Assembly: GCA_014529385.2 (NCBI GenBank)
Contig: CM043951.1
Coordinates: 109,468,469-109,532,468 of the forward strand
Length of the DNA: 64,000 nt
DNA from: Adiantum capillus-veneris
Taxonomy: Eukaryota > Streptophyta > Polypodiopsida > Polypodiales > Pteridaceae
Direction: 5' to 3'
Shown: piece by piece, positions 22,233-34,581 of the stretch
Layout of the letters: every line of letters starts with the position of its first letter
How positions within the stretch are numbered: position 1 is the stretch's first letter
The notes under the pieces: generated by a model
Database searches by the model: none
Seen by the model: the letters and a program-made list of their open reading frames with translations, nothing else
Told to the model about the DNA's origin: nothing
Program-made: the position numbers and the translations under genes

Positions 22233-22430
22233 TGTTGGAATTAGGGTTACAAGAAAACACATACAGCTTGGAGAAGACGAAGGAAGCTCAAGGCACACAA
22301 TAGAGAATGTATTACTTAGTGTGCAATGGAAAGATCAGATACCCCTAGAGTGATGGGTGTATATACAATGCACGGGGGAAAAGCCCTCCTAGTGAGGAAA
22401 ACACATCACTACCACATGTATATGGTAACA
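22233..22430 (-). repeat. 5' LTR of copia copy 1
   Basis: 198 bp with plus-strand ends TGTTGGAATTAGG and ATGGTAACA. It has lost about 31 bp (an AATGTCTTAGCAG region) kept in the 3' LTR and in copy 2. Confidence 0.9.
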
Positions 22431-23877
22431 AATAATCACTACTACCTAGCATTGTCCCGGACACATTTTCAGTCACACGTTAACATGCTTACACCCTTCT
22501 AAATGTGGATCCAAATAGACGAAATCAGCTAGAAAAAGGGTAATGTTTGAAGGGTTTGTATGTTAACATGTGATTTTTTTATAAAATCGATGGAAAATCC
22601 CCTTAAAAGTAAAAAGAATGGGAAAAATGTAATAATTAACCCTTGGGTGTTGTAAATAGTGTAAATATCAACAAAAGGCCAAAAATATTACAAATTTTAA
22701 TGTTTTTTTGCCAAAAAGATCAAAATGGAGCAATCCACAAAAATATGACCGAGTGTAGTATTTATATAGATTTTGATAGTTTTTTGATTGGATTTTTAAT
22801 TTTTAATCTAATTTCATAGTTTTCTTTTAATTTTTGAATAAAAAGTTCAAAGATAATGAATAAATATCAAACACGCTCAGATGGAAAACAAAACGTACCT
22901 TGATGATTAGAAAGAAGAGATGGACAAGCATGTCAATTTTGTTCAATTCTGACGACGGTGACAGGAGATCTTTTGAAAGGAAAGTATACCTTGCGATCTA
23001 TTAAGACTAACCGGGGGCTTGTGAGTAGGGAAGCTTAGGTATGTATAGTTCTAGTAGGCCAAAAAGAGTCTTATTTCTACTTATCATCATTAAAGAGAGC
23101 TCTCAGAGGCTTCTTTGTGCACACCGTTTGTAGCTTCTAGCGGGTTCCATAGTGCACAATCTCACATGAGACATGAGGGGTAAGTTCCTAATCTACTAAT
23201 GAACTTGTTTGAACATGTGTACGGGGTCGGGATAGCTCAAAAAACCCTAGGTTAGCACAATATTCCTGAGACAAAACGATTGGAAAAATGAATGTAATGA
23301 CTAGCTCGATACACCAAACTTGACCAAACTTGAAGGGGGTTGTAGAATAGGCATAAAGAGCATATCCACAATCTTAGTTGGTCATTTCATTGGGGTCCAA
23401 GGGGGTCTATAGGTAATAAGCTCAAATTTTGTCCCATGTCAAAATCGAGTTCTGACTTCACACGAGGCTTCCTCATAGATGCTATAAACAATGGACATAG
23501 GTGGGAAAAAAAATGCCATCTGAGGCCTATGGTGCTAGAAAATGGCTCAAAGCTATACAAAGCATCATTTTTTTACCAAAGGCAGAAAATTAACTCCAAA
23601 TTGACCCAAAGTCAACATAGGGGTTCTACTCAACATATGGGACAAGGCCAAAGTCTTCAAGGTGGCAAAAAATAATCTTGACCAGAGTTAGGGGAAACAT
23701 CATGAATGTCAGAGGGCAAAAAATAAGTTAGGGGCAACTCACATTGCATGTCTTCCTTCTAGATTTGCTATGTCTCTTCAGGACCATAGATTAGAGCTCC
23801 ACTTCTGCTAGACTATTTAAGCTGGGCACTGACGAGGTTCCCGCTTCAGCTTCTATAGGTGTGATTTTAGGCATCTA
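22431..23877. other. AT-rich non-coding spacer
   Basis: No domain, terminal repeat or primer site seen. One 79-codon frame at 23436-23675 has no recognisable features. Confidence 0.55.
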
Positions 23878-24106
23878 TGTTACCATATACATGTGGTAGT
23901 GAAGTGTCTAAACACACTTAGGACCGCCAGGGCATTTTTCCCCTCTTTAGGAGGTTTTTTCCCCCATGCATTGTATATACGCCCATTCATTCTAGGGCTA
24001 TCTATCTTTCCATTGCACGCTAAGTAAAACACTCTATGTTGTGTGCCTTGAGCTTCCTTCATTTTCTCCAAGCTGTGTGTGTTTTCCTGCAACCCTAATT
24101 CCAATT
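23878..24106 (+). repeat. 5' LTR of copia copy 2
   Basis: Starts TGTTACCATATAC and ends CCTAATTCCAATT (normally CCAACA). It aligns with 25688-25916 along its full length. Confidence 0.92.
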
Positions 24107-24108
24107 AT

Positions 24109-24120
24109 TGGTATCAAAGC
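24109..24120 (+). promoter_or_regulatory. PBS of copia copy 2
   Basis: TGGTATCAAAGC, one base from the initiator-Met primer site. Confidence 0.85.
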
Positions 24121-24319
24121 AGGTTGCATCCTCCCGAGCTTAGTCGCTAGTAGCTCCAGTACACGCCTGCTCGCTTTCTCTGATTTCAGTGAGCTTTGGC
24201 GAGCGTTCGCAGGTCGAATTTTTTTGGGAAAGCTCGTAAAGCTTAGTCTGCTCGGATTTTTTATTCCGGCTATGCTTGACTTGTTGCAAAAGGCTTTGCA
24301 CAGAAAAAAATCATACATT

Positions 24320-25035
24320 ATGAAGAAACTTTTGCTCCCACTTGTCGTATGACTACTGTTCATTTTCTATGTGCATTGGCAGCTCATTTTGGTTGGGATG
24401 TACATCAATCAGGCATTGTTACTGCTTTCTTGAATGGTGATATTTTTTAGGAAGTCTATGTAACGCAGCCTCACCGTTTTGTCAAGAAAGGACAAGAGGA
24501 TGTCAAAGTGTGCAGATGTAAGAAGGCTTTGTATGGGTTGAAGAAATCTCCTTGTGCTAGGTATGAGAAAGCTGGCACTCATTTGGTCCAACGAGGCTTT
24601 CGTAACAGTCCAACAGAAAGCACATTGTATGTCAAGCATGAGGCATGTACTTCTCATTGTTGTCCTTTATGTGGATGATTTGCTGATCACTGGTCCCAAT
24701 GAGGCACATATTGCTGAATTTAAGGCTGATTTGAATGCTACTTTCAAGATGAAAGATTTGGGGTTGTTGCATCATTACTTGGGTATATAGTTTAAGCATG
24801 CGATGGTGGTATTTCCTAGTGTCAAAAAAGTTACATAGAGACATTGCTATGTAAGTTTGGACTTGAGGATTGTAAACCTATTGCCACTCCCATGGAAATA
24901 GGTTTGAAGTTGAGTCTACACGATGCTAGTGATATTGCTGATTCCACTCTTTATCAAATTGCTATTGATTGCCTCATTTATGTATGCAACAGAAGGCCAG
25001 ATATTCAGTTTGTAGTCTCATAGGTCAGCATATTT
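24320..25035 (+). pseudogene. Copia reverse transcriptase remnant, copy 2
   Basis: Codes in shifted frames for RT middle and thumb segments parallel to copy 1: FLCALAAHFGWDVH, KALYGLKKSPCARYEKA, YVDDLLITGPNEAH (catalytic YVDD intact) and GLLHHYLGI. A TAG in the GDIF*EVYV segment and further stops make it non-functional. Confidence 0.88.
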
Positions 25036-25560
25036 ATGCATAGCCCAGGGTCTAAGCATTGGCAGGCTGTCAAGAGGATTTTTTGCTACTTGAGTGGCAT
25101 TTTATATCTAAGCTTGTTTTATCCCAAGGGGGGATCACTCCTGCCAGACTTACATGCTTATTCGGACTCAGATTGGGCTGGTTGTTTTGACATGCGAGTG
25201 TCCATAAGTGGTTTTTGTTTCATGCTTGGTAGTTCATGTATGTCATGGTTGAGAAAGAAGAAAACTAATGTGGCCACTTCTAGTTGTGAGGCTAAGTACA
25301 GGGCAGTCTTCATAGCTACGGTTGAGTGTGTATGGCTCAGACGCCTTATGGCTGATTTGGGTGCACTACCAACACTATCTACACTGACACTCAAAGTGCA
25401 TTGGCAATTGCAAGGAACCCAATTTTTCATGCTCGCACAAAGCACATTAAGGTGTATTATCACTATGTCAGGAGAGGCTCCCAACAGGAGAGATCATCTT
25501 GGCTTATGTGCCAACACAGGACAACCTTGCAGATCTTTTCACAAAGGCATTGTCTCCTGA
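25036..25560 (+). pseudogene. Copia RNase H remnant, copy 2
   Basis: An open 174-codon stretch has the copia RNase H motifs SDSDWAGC, GFCFMLGSSCMSW and TSSCEAKYRA. It loses frame before the HARTKHIKVYYH segment, which continues in another frame from about 25401. Confidence 0.88.
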
Positions 25561-25687
25561 GAAGTTTGAAGCTTTTTGCAAAGCTTTGGGCTTACTCCCC
25601 TTTGTGGATTGATCGTGTCCTTAGGGCATGGCACTTCCCTTTACTCATGTGCCAACTCTCGTTCACCGCATCACTCCAAGGGGGATT

Positions 25688-25916
25688 TGCTACCATATAC
25701 ATGTGGTAGTGATGTATGTGAACACACTTAGGACCGCCAGGGCATTTTTTCCCTCTTTAGGAGGTTTTTTCCCCCATGCATTGTATATACGCCCATTCAT
25801 TATAAGGCTATCTATCTTTCCATTGCACACTAAGTTAAACACTCTTTGTTGTGTGCCTTGATCTTCCTTCGTCTTCTCCAAGAGGTGTGTGTTTTACTAC
25901 AACCCTAATTCCAACA
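25688..25916 (+). repeat. 3' LTR of copia copy 2
   Basis: 229 bp, starting TGCTACC (TGTTACC decayed) and ending CCAACA. Preceded by CCAAGGGGGATT, a likely polypurine tract. Confidence 0.92.
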
Positions 25917-25951
25917 ATCTATATAAACTCAATGCTTCTCTCTGTCAAGTA

Positions 25952-28347
25952 CTACACAAATTGGAATGCCTCTGAATCCCCCATGGGTAGCTCTAGTGCA
26001 TCTTCCTCTTTCGTGATTTGCTTTCCTTTTTTTGCTCGTGCCGCTTTTAATGAATTCTTCAAATTTTCTATCTCTGCTTGGTAAACTTGCTCTTTTTGCA
26101 TAAAATCGATTGCCAGCTCTCTTCGCTGCATTTGCTCAATATTTAACTCCATTTCCAAGTCCTCGTTCCTCTTTTCCGATGCTTGGTAAGCCAAATCTAA
26201 GTCATGTAGTGTCAAGAATATGGGATTTTCTTTTAACTTGGTGCAAAGTTCATTTTGATCCTTTACTCTGGCTTCTGCTTAAGCTACCTGCAAATTAGCG
26301 ACTCTCTACTGTGTTTGCAGCCATTGTGCATTCACGTTTGTATCCAAAGGGCCTCTTGTAACTTCCATTCTTGCTCCTTTGTAATAGCAGATAGATGGTC
26401 CATGACTGTGGCCATTGTCTGTACCTCTTCTATGTGTTTCTAATCCTATTATATAGGTACTTGATCAATGCTTGTGAATGGATGTACATATTGTTGTACT
26501 CATCAAGAACTATATCAATTATCTTGACTCTTGTAGCACAATGAAGGTATGAATGCTCCATTGGTAGGTACATACTTCCATTTTTTGTGTCTCCACCATA
26601 GAATGGATATGCTCTACATAATCTTCTGTCTCTTCCAGAGGAGCCATCTACTTAGTAGTGGAGATACTGGCCTCCCTTTGAACTTCTACATGCTCAAATA
26701 TGATGTCCTTTCTTTCTTAATGTTGACTGGAACCACCTCTTCTAGACTTTATAGCTTTGGTGCACCTCTGTTCTCCTACTATTGGCCTTATTATGGAAGT
26801 GTATCAGTAAGCAAATCACCTTCTAAAGGATCTTCTTGTATCGGTGACAAGGTTGGCTACCTTGTCTGCATTATAGTGGTAGATGCAGGTGTATCTTGAT
26901 TTGCATTTTTTGTAGATACTAATGTAGTCCCTTGTTCTTTTGAGGTGTCTAGAGTCATGGTTTTTTCCATTGTTGTTTGCTCTTCTTCTTGAGAGGCTGG
27001 TTTTGCCCTTGTTCTTTCTTCTGGACCATAGAGATATTTCAACCTAGACAGTGAGTCATCGGCATGTTGGATCATTGGGTTTTTAGTCCAAAGTTTTCAA
27101 GGGTTTTTAGTTCAAAGCTTTCAAGGGTCAAGTTGCCAGTATTCTTCACAATATCCTTGTAATCCTCTTTCTAGATCAAAAGCTTCCTTCTTCCTTTGTA
27201 GTCGAGCTCTCCGTTGAGAGGGTTCTTTGATTCACATTGGTGGTGACACTCTTGCTCATTTGTTGTTCCTCTCATGTATTTTTTGCTTACCTTTTGCATT
27301 TCTTTTTCTCTCTTTTGCTGTCTCTGAAGTGTTCTATATTTCTTCCTTCTTATCTTGGTCATCCCCATCAGATTCTTGATCTTCTTTTTCTTTATCTCCT
27401 TCTTCATATCTTTCTATCATCTTTTTCTTTGATCAAGCGGAACGGGATTTTTCCACTTTAGTTTCATCCTCCTCATTGTTTACTATCAACTACCGTTTTG
27501 ATCGAGTGCAGGTGGAAGGTTGTTGGTCATTCCCATCACATGATAGGCTATTTTGGTGAGTACTTTTATAGGCCCTATGTAGGACACACCATGACTCTTC
27601 TTTGTGCTCTTGAGAGTGTTGAGCACATATTGGGTGTGATCAATTGCCATAGGTTGCTTGGATTTTACCATTGTTGTGAAGGCAAAGGTTACAACTAGTG
27701 GGGTGTAGTATATCTAGGGGGCCTCTTTGCTATGAAATGGAAGTGTTGGTGATAAAATCTGATGGGGTCTTCAGCCTATTTGTGTATCATATCATCAATT
27801 CTAGTAGCAATTGAATTCCCAATGAAGATTCCCATGTGTTTCTTTTCCTTTGATCTCATTTTGACACTCCTTCAATCGGTAACGTCAAGGCCTCAGCCAC
27901 AATATCTTTAGTGATGGTGGCTTCTATGGCTTGCCTTGATGGATTAGTGATGCAAGTAGGCCCATTAATTCTCTTGAATGGAGCTTCATAGCTCATAATA
28001 CCTTTGTATGTCTACACCGCATGGCTCCATTTCATAAAATGACAACAACCCTAGTTGTCGATTGGCTTCCTGTATGCATGGATCCTTGGCCACATCATAT
28101 ATCTCCTTTGTAGGAGTTGAAGCTCTATTGCCTTGTTATCTGCATTCTTGAATCTACTGTGGAAGATGGCAACAACTTGGCTTCTGATAGGTAAGCCTTC
28201 TTTGCTACCTTGATTGATCTTTCTTCTAGCTGATAGGCCAAGAGATCTTGTAGCCTTTGCATTAAACTTGTAAGACTTTGAAGCAAAGGCTTTGTAGCCT
28301 TTCCCCTTGCAACTCTTTACCAAAATTAATTTTTTTTTGTTACACAC
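25952..28347 (-). pseudogene. Decayed minus-strand coding region, partly coiled coil
   Basis: Several minus-strand frames follow one another with protein-like composition. 28347-28051 is basic and Lys/Arg-rich. 27407-27171 is highly charged. 27075-26857 is Thr/Glu-rich. 26215-25952 is a strong coiled coil of Glu/Lys/Leu heptads (RNEDLEMELNIEQMQRREL). They are separated by stops and shifts. The order suggests one long, broken gene read right to left, but I cannot name it. A structural Gag-like or accessory ORF of a retroelement is possible. Copia copy 2 inserted just to its left. Confidence 0.3.
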
Positions 28348-29230
28348 ATGTTAACTAGGCGTAGTACCCCAACTTTAGCCATTTTGAGCTTGAAATGGTT
28401 GTCTTCTACACTTTGTCCTCTGACATTCACTCAAGATGATCAATGAAGAGTGGCACCAATATTCTTTCCCATATTTCTTGTAGCACACATGTTGGAGGAA
28501 AGTGTATCCATCGTCAAAAAATGAATGAGGGTCTTTTCAAGACAATCTTTGGACAGATTGAGCTCCATGAAGACTTGTGGGTTCCATTTTGGGTTGAACT
28601 CTTGTTGTGGTCTGACTCCCAGGATGTTGTCGAGCTAACAATAGACCGATGAGGAGTTGGGAATGGAAAGGAAGATTTGGAAGCTCTACCCATACTAGGA
28701 AGAGGGATGTCTTGACATCTGAGAAGAAGCTTAGAGTCCACAAGACTAGGTAGACCGATGAATGGCGGAACGTTCACTTGCCCCAGCCCAAGCAGCTTGA
28801 TAACCATGCTTTTCTTTGAGGAGAAAACATAAAATTTATTGAGGAGGGCTTGTGTGCTACTAATTTTGACTCTTCTTGGAGTCCAATGTGTCTTTTGTCA
28901 TGCCTGAAGGTCTTCGAGTGGTAGGCTTGGCCCAAAGAGATAGCGTATGATTGCCCTTGAGGCAAAATCAAACTCATGTTGTTTTATGATAGACACAAGA
29001 AGAATCATTACAGGGGACGTATCTTTTGGAGAGGGAGAGTTCTTTGGTAGGTCAGTTGCCATGGATGTAGGCCAAGCCCTTTGTTGTCGCACAACAACCT
29101 CTCTCATCCTCTCTACACCTTCCGTGACATTCTCTCAACATGCCTTCATGGCCTCCCCCCACCCTTCCCCCCTCCTCTACTTGTACTCATCATCTCCGCC
29201 ACTGCCTCCTCCCCTTTCGTGTGGATGAAT
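28348..29230 (-). pseudogene. Possible upstream continuation of the broken minus-strand region
   Basis: Short minus-strand frames at 29107-28898, 28977-28774 and 28807-28514 overlap end to end in different frames and may be pieces of one broken gene. No motif is recognised. The plus strand gives no better reading. Confidence 0.2.
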
Positions 29231-29407
29231 CCACATATAAAAAGTAGAAATGATTAGTTTTCCAACCCACACGAAACGTGTAATGATCTAAATGCTATTT
29301 TGAAGAAAGACTTAGTGAAATAAACATGTCCATAAGAATGAGGACTCCACATCCAAAAATAAATAAAAATTCCTAAGAGATTTAATAATTAGTTGCACTA
29401 TAATTTA

Positions 29408-29887
29408 TCATTGGATACCTTTTACCCATGAATAAGACACGCCCCTAAGACATGCGGGTGTGACACCCCTCTTAACAACAACCTTCTTAAAAAAAATTTG
29501 TTTCAATGGCTCTGTCGGAGCATGGATTTGGAGTATGTCTATCTCACTCAGTCGAGAGAGTATTGCCCAAAAAAAATTCCATTTCAATCTAAAACGAAGT
29601 GATATCCTTAATGCATATGAAAAAACCTCACTCGTATTGAAATAATTATTAAGCATAAGTAAAGCTTTGAAGTGCATAGGAAGGAGAAGTGACACACACA
29701 TTTTTGAAGTTAGCAAGGAAAACTTTTTTTTTTGTTGCATTGTTTTCATGCAAGTGATTCCAACACAAATTTCTATGGGCTTATCACTAAAGCCTAAAAG
29801 CTGCAAACATATTCCTTGCTTGATCCGTTGAAAAACATATAAAGAAATATGCAGGGCAAGGGCAAGAGCAATATATTCCAAGGTCAT
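29408..29887 (-). pseudogene. 159-codon frame starting like a copia RNase H fragment
   Basis: The first 40 residues (MTLEYIALALA, then ICLQLLGFSDKPIEIC) resemble the EAEYIALA...WL..LL region of copia RNase H. The remainder does not fit the domain in this frame. It is most likely a small decayed copia piece. A chance frame cannot be excluded. Confidence 0.35.
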
Positions 29888-30154
29888 GATTGCTGCAAGA
29901 CTTTGGTTAAGAGCACGAGTTTCTCGGGTTTTGCTCGCTTTTACATTCTAGATCTTCATGTAGATTGTATATGTGGATGTAAATATGTTTGTGAAGAATA
30001 TTATATTGGACATTATGATGTAAAAGCAATGAAATATTTATGCGTTCCACGGTAACTTATGTAGGCAACAATGTCCTCATCTTAGGGTACAATACCATCC
30101 CACTGAGGGAGGGTAATCTCGAAGGTCTTTTGGGATTGTTCTTACGACATTAAA

Positions 30155-30156
<2 letters not shown>

Positions 30157-30206
<50 letters not shown>
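30157..30206. repeat. (CT)n(CA)n microsatellite
   Basis: About 16 CT units run directly into about 9 CA units, the same order as at 3675 and 34275. Confidence 0.95.
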
Positions 30207-30207
<1 letters not shown>

Positions 30208-30660
30208 AAAAGAAAAAAAAAGTCCCCTTTATTAAAAAAGAAGTGAAAGGGTCACCATGGCTTCCTTAACAAATAAGAAAGTGATAAAATCATTATGTTG
30301 AGTTTAACTAAAATTATATAAGGTGAAGCATTGTTCAAGAATGTCTCTTTTATTAAGCGACCAAGTTTCCTCTTCGCAAAGACACAAGCCAAAAATATTA
30401 GCAAAATTTTTAAAATCTGCATGATTATTGAACTAAGTTCTCACATATTTCACCGGTTTTTCTTCCCTTTATCATGGTTTACTCTTATATATAATATGTG
30501 TGTGTGTGTGTGTAGAATTTACTAAAATTATGGAAGGTAAAACTTCACTTTAGCATTTTAAAAGAACAGAATGCAAGAGAAATCAAGAGAAATCAAGCCA
30601 TGTGAGGATGTGAAATGAAAAGTGATATAAAAAGATCCATTTAATGTTTTAAAATCATAA

Positions 30661-30808
30661 TCTATACTATTATAGAAGGGAGAGTGATTCCGGCTACCTC
30701 CCTTCGGACACGTGTCACTCCCTCTTGAGTCCGACCAATGTGCTTTGAACTCAGCGTGCTCAGTGAGAGAGAGAAAGAGAGGCAATCGAAGACCGCCAGC
30801 AATACTAG
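30661..30808 (+). mobile_element. Very short Helitron-like element or fragment
   Basis: Starts A|TCTATACTATTATAG, a plant Helitron-type 5' end, followed by GGGAGAGTGATTCCGGC, which resembles the starts of the two longer candidates below. TACTAG|T at 30803-30809 could be the 3' end, but the hairpin before it is weak (3-bp stem), so the true 3' end is uncertain. Confidence 0.35.
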
Positions 30809-30903
30809 TAACATTTAAGGTAATCATCACTGATCATTGAAAGTATGCCTTACTCAACTCTCCTCTAAGGCTTCTTTTAAAAAGCCAAAAAACCCTCATT
30901 TTA

Positions 30904-30906
<3 letters not shown>

Positions 30907-30934
<28 letters not shown>
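30907..30934. repeat. (GA)n microsatellite
   Basis: About 14 GA units. Confidence 0.95.
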
Positions 30935-30938
<4 letters not shown>

Positions 30939-32212
30939 AACCTTTCCTAGGCCATCTAGCTTGTCCACTTCTAGTGGTGACAAAATGCTCTTTGAGTATA
31001 ATCAAAGTCGAGACTATGGCATGGTTTAGTAATAGGTCAAACCTAAAATCACATCAAAACAGTAATTAAGTTGTAAGAAACAACACTTGAAAGTCTAAAA
31101 TGATTGTTATTGAAATTACCTTATGGGTTCTATGCTTCAAATAAGGTAGAGGGGCTAGTACTATGGCACTATATGGAAAGAGTGCGGATTCTTCCACCCA
31201 AGACGTATGAGCCAAGTCGCCTATAGTTTTGCCTTTGCTCCAATCCAAAAAAGCATGCACAAAAATATTTGCTCTAGCTTGGCTGCAAGCACACACTTGC
31301 TATGCAAAAGTGGCATCATAGAGTTCTGTGGCATGCAAGGGCCAATAAAAAAACACCTTCGAAGTCAAAATTTGAGTGTAGCAGGCATGCACCTTAACCA
31401 TCTCCCTATTGCAGTTGTCTGATTGTGGACTTCAATGTTTCATTATCGACGATCTTGCGCGTTGCAGTTGGGGGTCGTCACTATTCTGGCCATGTTGCCT
31501 TAGTAAGTAGTGAAAAAACATCACAATCTGAGAAGTAGAAATTGAAAAGTATTCGTTATATGCATGGGATTTATGAGGTGGCATATTCAACCCCCCACTC
31601 TTACTCTTCATGGCTGCAAAAAAACACATTGAAAATAATGGTGAAAAATTAAAGAAATTGGAACAAGGTGAAAGTTCACTATGGCTTGCAGAAGGCTATT
31701 AAAAGGAATTTGATAATAAATCTTTTTTGTGAGAGAAAACAAGAAAGTGACATTAATATTTTTAAATATTTGTTATCATAATAAAATATTATATTTTTAA
31801 AAAACAAGTGTAACAATGAACTAACTATTTAGATTATAATATATTTTAAAAGCATAAAAAATAAAAACTATTTTTTTTGAAAGCATTGTAAACCATTTGA
31901 GAAAGAAAAAGGACTTGTGTGTGACCCAATACTCAATGTCTCTCTTTAAAGAGTGGTACACAAATGTCAACACCCTCTCACAAGGACCTACAAGAAATAG
32001 TAAAAAAGAAAGTTTGTTGCCATGTGGTATTGATGAACAAGTTTTATCCAATGATCCATATTTGCACCCAAAATGCAACCCTTTACTAAGGCCTTATGTA
32101 GTCCATAAATATCAAATGCACGGCTAGATAGCAAGATAAAGAGCTTTAAAGGAAGCGAAATTGCACAATCCTTTTTTTTGCAAACCTCATATTAGGTCTT
32201 CCCAATCTCAGA
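30935..32212. other. Non-coding stretch without recognisable genes
   Basis: AT-rich, especially 31700-31880. Short frames on both strands show no family motifs. Confidence 0.5.
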
Positions 32213-32275
32213 AAAATAAAAATTCTTTCAAAACATATTCAATGCATAAGTGAAGGGTGGGTTTAGGAAATGAAA
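32213..32275 (+). repeat. Dispersed repeat, left copy
   Basis: About 63 bp including AAAAATAAAAAT and GTAAGTGAAGGGTG-type words; it recurs diverged at 40397-40460, immediately after the Helitron-like 3' end at 40396. Confidence 0.55.
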
Positions 32276-32461
32276 AGAAAGATGAAGGTGGAAAGTTAAA
32301 ATATGAATGAAGATGAAAAATCAAAAGACAAATGAAGATGAAAAGTCAAAAGACCTTTTGTGTCCATATAAACTAGTATGTGACCCGCACATTGATGTGG
32401 TCAAGGAAACATGGCATGTATTCTCATAGAGCTATCTTATGTGCCAATTAGAACACTATCA

Positions 32462-32587
32462 ATACTCTCTTTTTACATGTATAGTCTATTGTATTTCTAA
32501 AAATGATGCATGAGACAACCTCTTATACTCTCTTTTTACATGTATAGTCTATTGTATTTCTAAAAATGATGCATGAGACAACCTCTT
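32462..32587. repeat. Perfect 63-bp tandem duplication
   Basis: 32462-32524 and 32525-32587 are identical by eye, so the duplication is recent. Confidence 0.95.
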
Positions 32588-32612
32588 GATAGATTTTAAT
32601 AAACATGAATAA

Positions 32613-32893
32613 ATGTAAGATGTTGCAAAGCATTCTTTAAAATCAAGCTTGGGAGCTTCTCATAAACATTATCTTTCATGAGGTGCTAGCCTTTGTTCAA
32701 CAAACTTAGGAGTGCTCTCCTTCTATTGGGGTGGGTAGAGAGAGAGAGAGATAGTCCTCCTTTTGGTCTATATGTAAGATGATGCAAAGCATACTGTAAA
32801 ACCAAGCTTCGGAGCTTCTCATAAACATTATCTTTCATGAGGTGCTAGCCTTTGTTCAAAAAACTTAGGAGTGCTCTTCTTCTATTGGGGTGG

Positions 32894-32931
<38 letters not shown>

Positions 32932-32946
32932 CTCCTTTTGGTCTAT
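32613..32946. repeat. Tandem duplication of a 159/175-bp unit with (GA)n
   Basis: 32613-32771 and 32772-32946 are about 95% identical. The second copy is longer mainly because its (GA)n tract (32897-32929) has expanded. Confidence 0.92.
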
Positions 32947-34243
32947 CTTGATCTAGCAATGCCACCAAACTTGATGATAGAGATTAGATAAGTTAGCATG
33001 GTGTGAAGAGATTAATGATAAGAGCAGTCAATGTGAATAAAACTTTTTTTGTAAGCAGAGTGGGTTCTAGAATTGATTTCAAATGATAGGAACACAATTG
33101 GATTCAATGTCTCTACTCCACTCTCTCACTTACTTCTATCCTTGTGTCTTTCTTATGAGCAAGACATGGTAGTAGTGCACATCATAACAACCTATATAAT
33201 AAGAAGGATGTCTTTTCCATGGTCTACCTAGGCTTGACAAAAGTGCTACCAAGTCAAGAAGTACAAACTAGGCAAGCTCGCAAGTTGTCAAAGATGAGGA
33301 CCAACGACTGCTACATTGTGTAAGAAAAGATTGAGGCTCATAGTTTCCAATGTACCAAGAAAGTTTCAAGTTTCAAAGAGATGTTTTGGCTTTCTATTAA
33401 TATTAAGAATGTGATTGACCCTTTCATCTATGTTTCTCTCTAGATGACTCGCTTGCATCTCTATCTATGTTTTATGCACAAACATAGTAATGGTTTAAAT
33501 CATCGCCTAATCACAATAATGCATAAGCAACTTAATATAATAAGGCTCACACTATTTGTTCATTTACACTTTCATGTCATTTGCATCTTTAAATGTAATA
33601 GAAGTGAAAGTAGAATAAGGTTGCTTAGTTGTTTGATTTTGTAAGAGTTTTGGCCATTATGTTAAACTGAAGGATGTGGTGCAAAACGAAGTCGATGACT
33701 TGAAATCATGCATGTCATTGATCTTTCTCTCCCTCTCTCCCCGAATTACAAAAGCATGTTCCTCTTTGTGAGAGAATATTGTATTCAACCATTTACATGC
33801 TTGAGACTATTCCCATATACACAATGTATATCATACCAACCATTTGGCTTAGCTCCTTAGCTCCTGGTCCCTTACATGTGAGACCGAACATTGAAGCAAT
33901 GTAGGAGAGAATCTTTTTGTATGCACATTATATCCTTTGAAAATTTAAGAGTACGAATATCATACCCTACTTTGGTGTTCAGCTTTTGATCACATCAAAT
34001 TTATTTTCTTACATTTTAGCCTGGATCACAACCTACATTTCTTTCTCTCCTAGAAACCTCATGGACTCAATTTGTTAGTTGCCACCATTATATCCATAGT
34101 AAGGGAGCATCTTCTTTATGGAAACTTTAAAGATGCTACCAATAAAGAAGATGCCACCATTGACATCAATAAAGAAGTTATAGAATATTCTAACATCATA
34201 GAAAACACCTCAAATTATTTCAAATATTTGAAGCATCCAATAA

Positions 34244-34273
34244 AATGGGAATGATATAGAAATGATACACATT

Positions 34274-34342
<69 letters not shown>

Positions 34343-34510
34343 TGCACGCACGCACACACACAATGCGTGCTTTAGTTCAAGACTCTATGAATATATATTT
34401 CATTGAAATTATGGTTGTTTTTAAGCACACATACATAAATATATACATATGTATGTGTCTATGTATATAAGTTAATAAATAAAATTGGAATGATATAGAA
34501 ATGATACACA

Positions 34511-34581
<71 letters not shown>

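Larger units (their letters stand above)
17236..22430 (-). mobile_element. Full-length but decayed Ty1/copia element, copy 1
   Basis: 5195 bp on the minus strand. 5' LTR 22233-22430, PBS 22219-22230, gag, protease, integrase, RT, RNase H in copia order, 3' LTR 17236-17464. The flanks AACAA (17231-17235) and AATAA (22431-22435) are a target duplication with one change. Many stops and frameshifts separate the domains, so no polyprotein can be made. A shorter copy of the same family lies at 23878-25916. Confidence 0.92.
23878..25916 (+). mobile_element. Internally deleted Ty1/copia element, copy 2, with perfect TSD
   Basis: 2039 bp: two 229-bp LTRs, a PBS, leader, then RT and RNase H remnants, 3' LTR. 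ATCTA stands at 23873-23877 and again at 25917-25921, a perfect 5-bp target duplication. Compared with copy 1 the interior lacks gag, protease, integrase and the N-terminal part of RT. The junction is near 24320, where leader sequence runs directly into the RT ETFAPT region. Because LTRs and TSD are intact, the element may have inserted already deleted, or it may have lost its middle later. Confidence 0.92.

Noticed and set aside
29408-29887. Intact 159-aa host protein
   Set aside because: Its start resembles copia RNase H and the rest has no coherent fold; more likely a TE scrap.
32340-32377. Plus-strand Helitron 3' end using AAAAGACCTTTT as hairpin
   Set aside because: The stem is AT-rich and far from CTAG; the minus-strand reading with GACC/GGTC stem and 5-bp spacing fits better.
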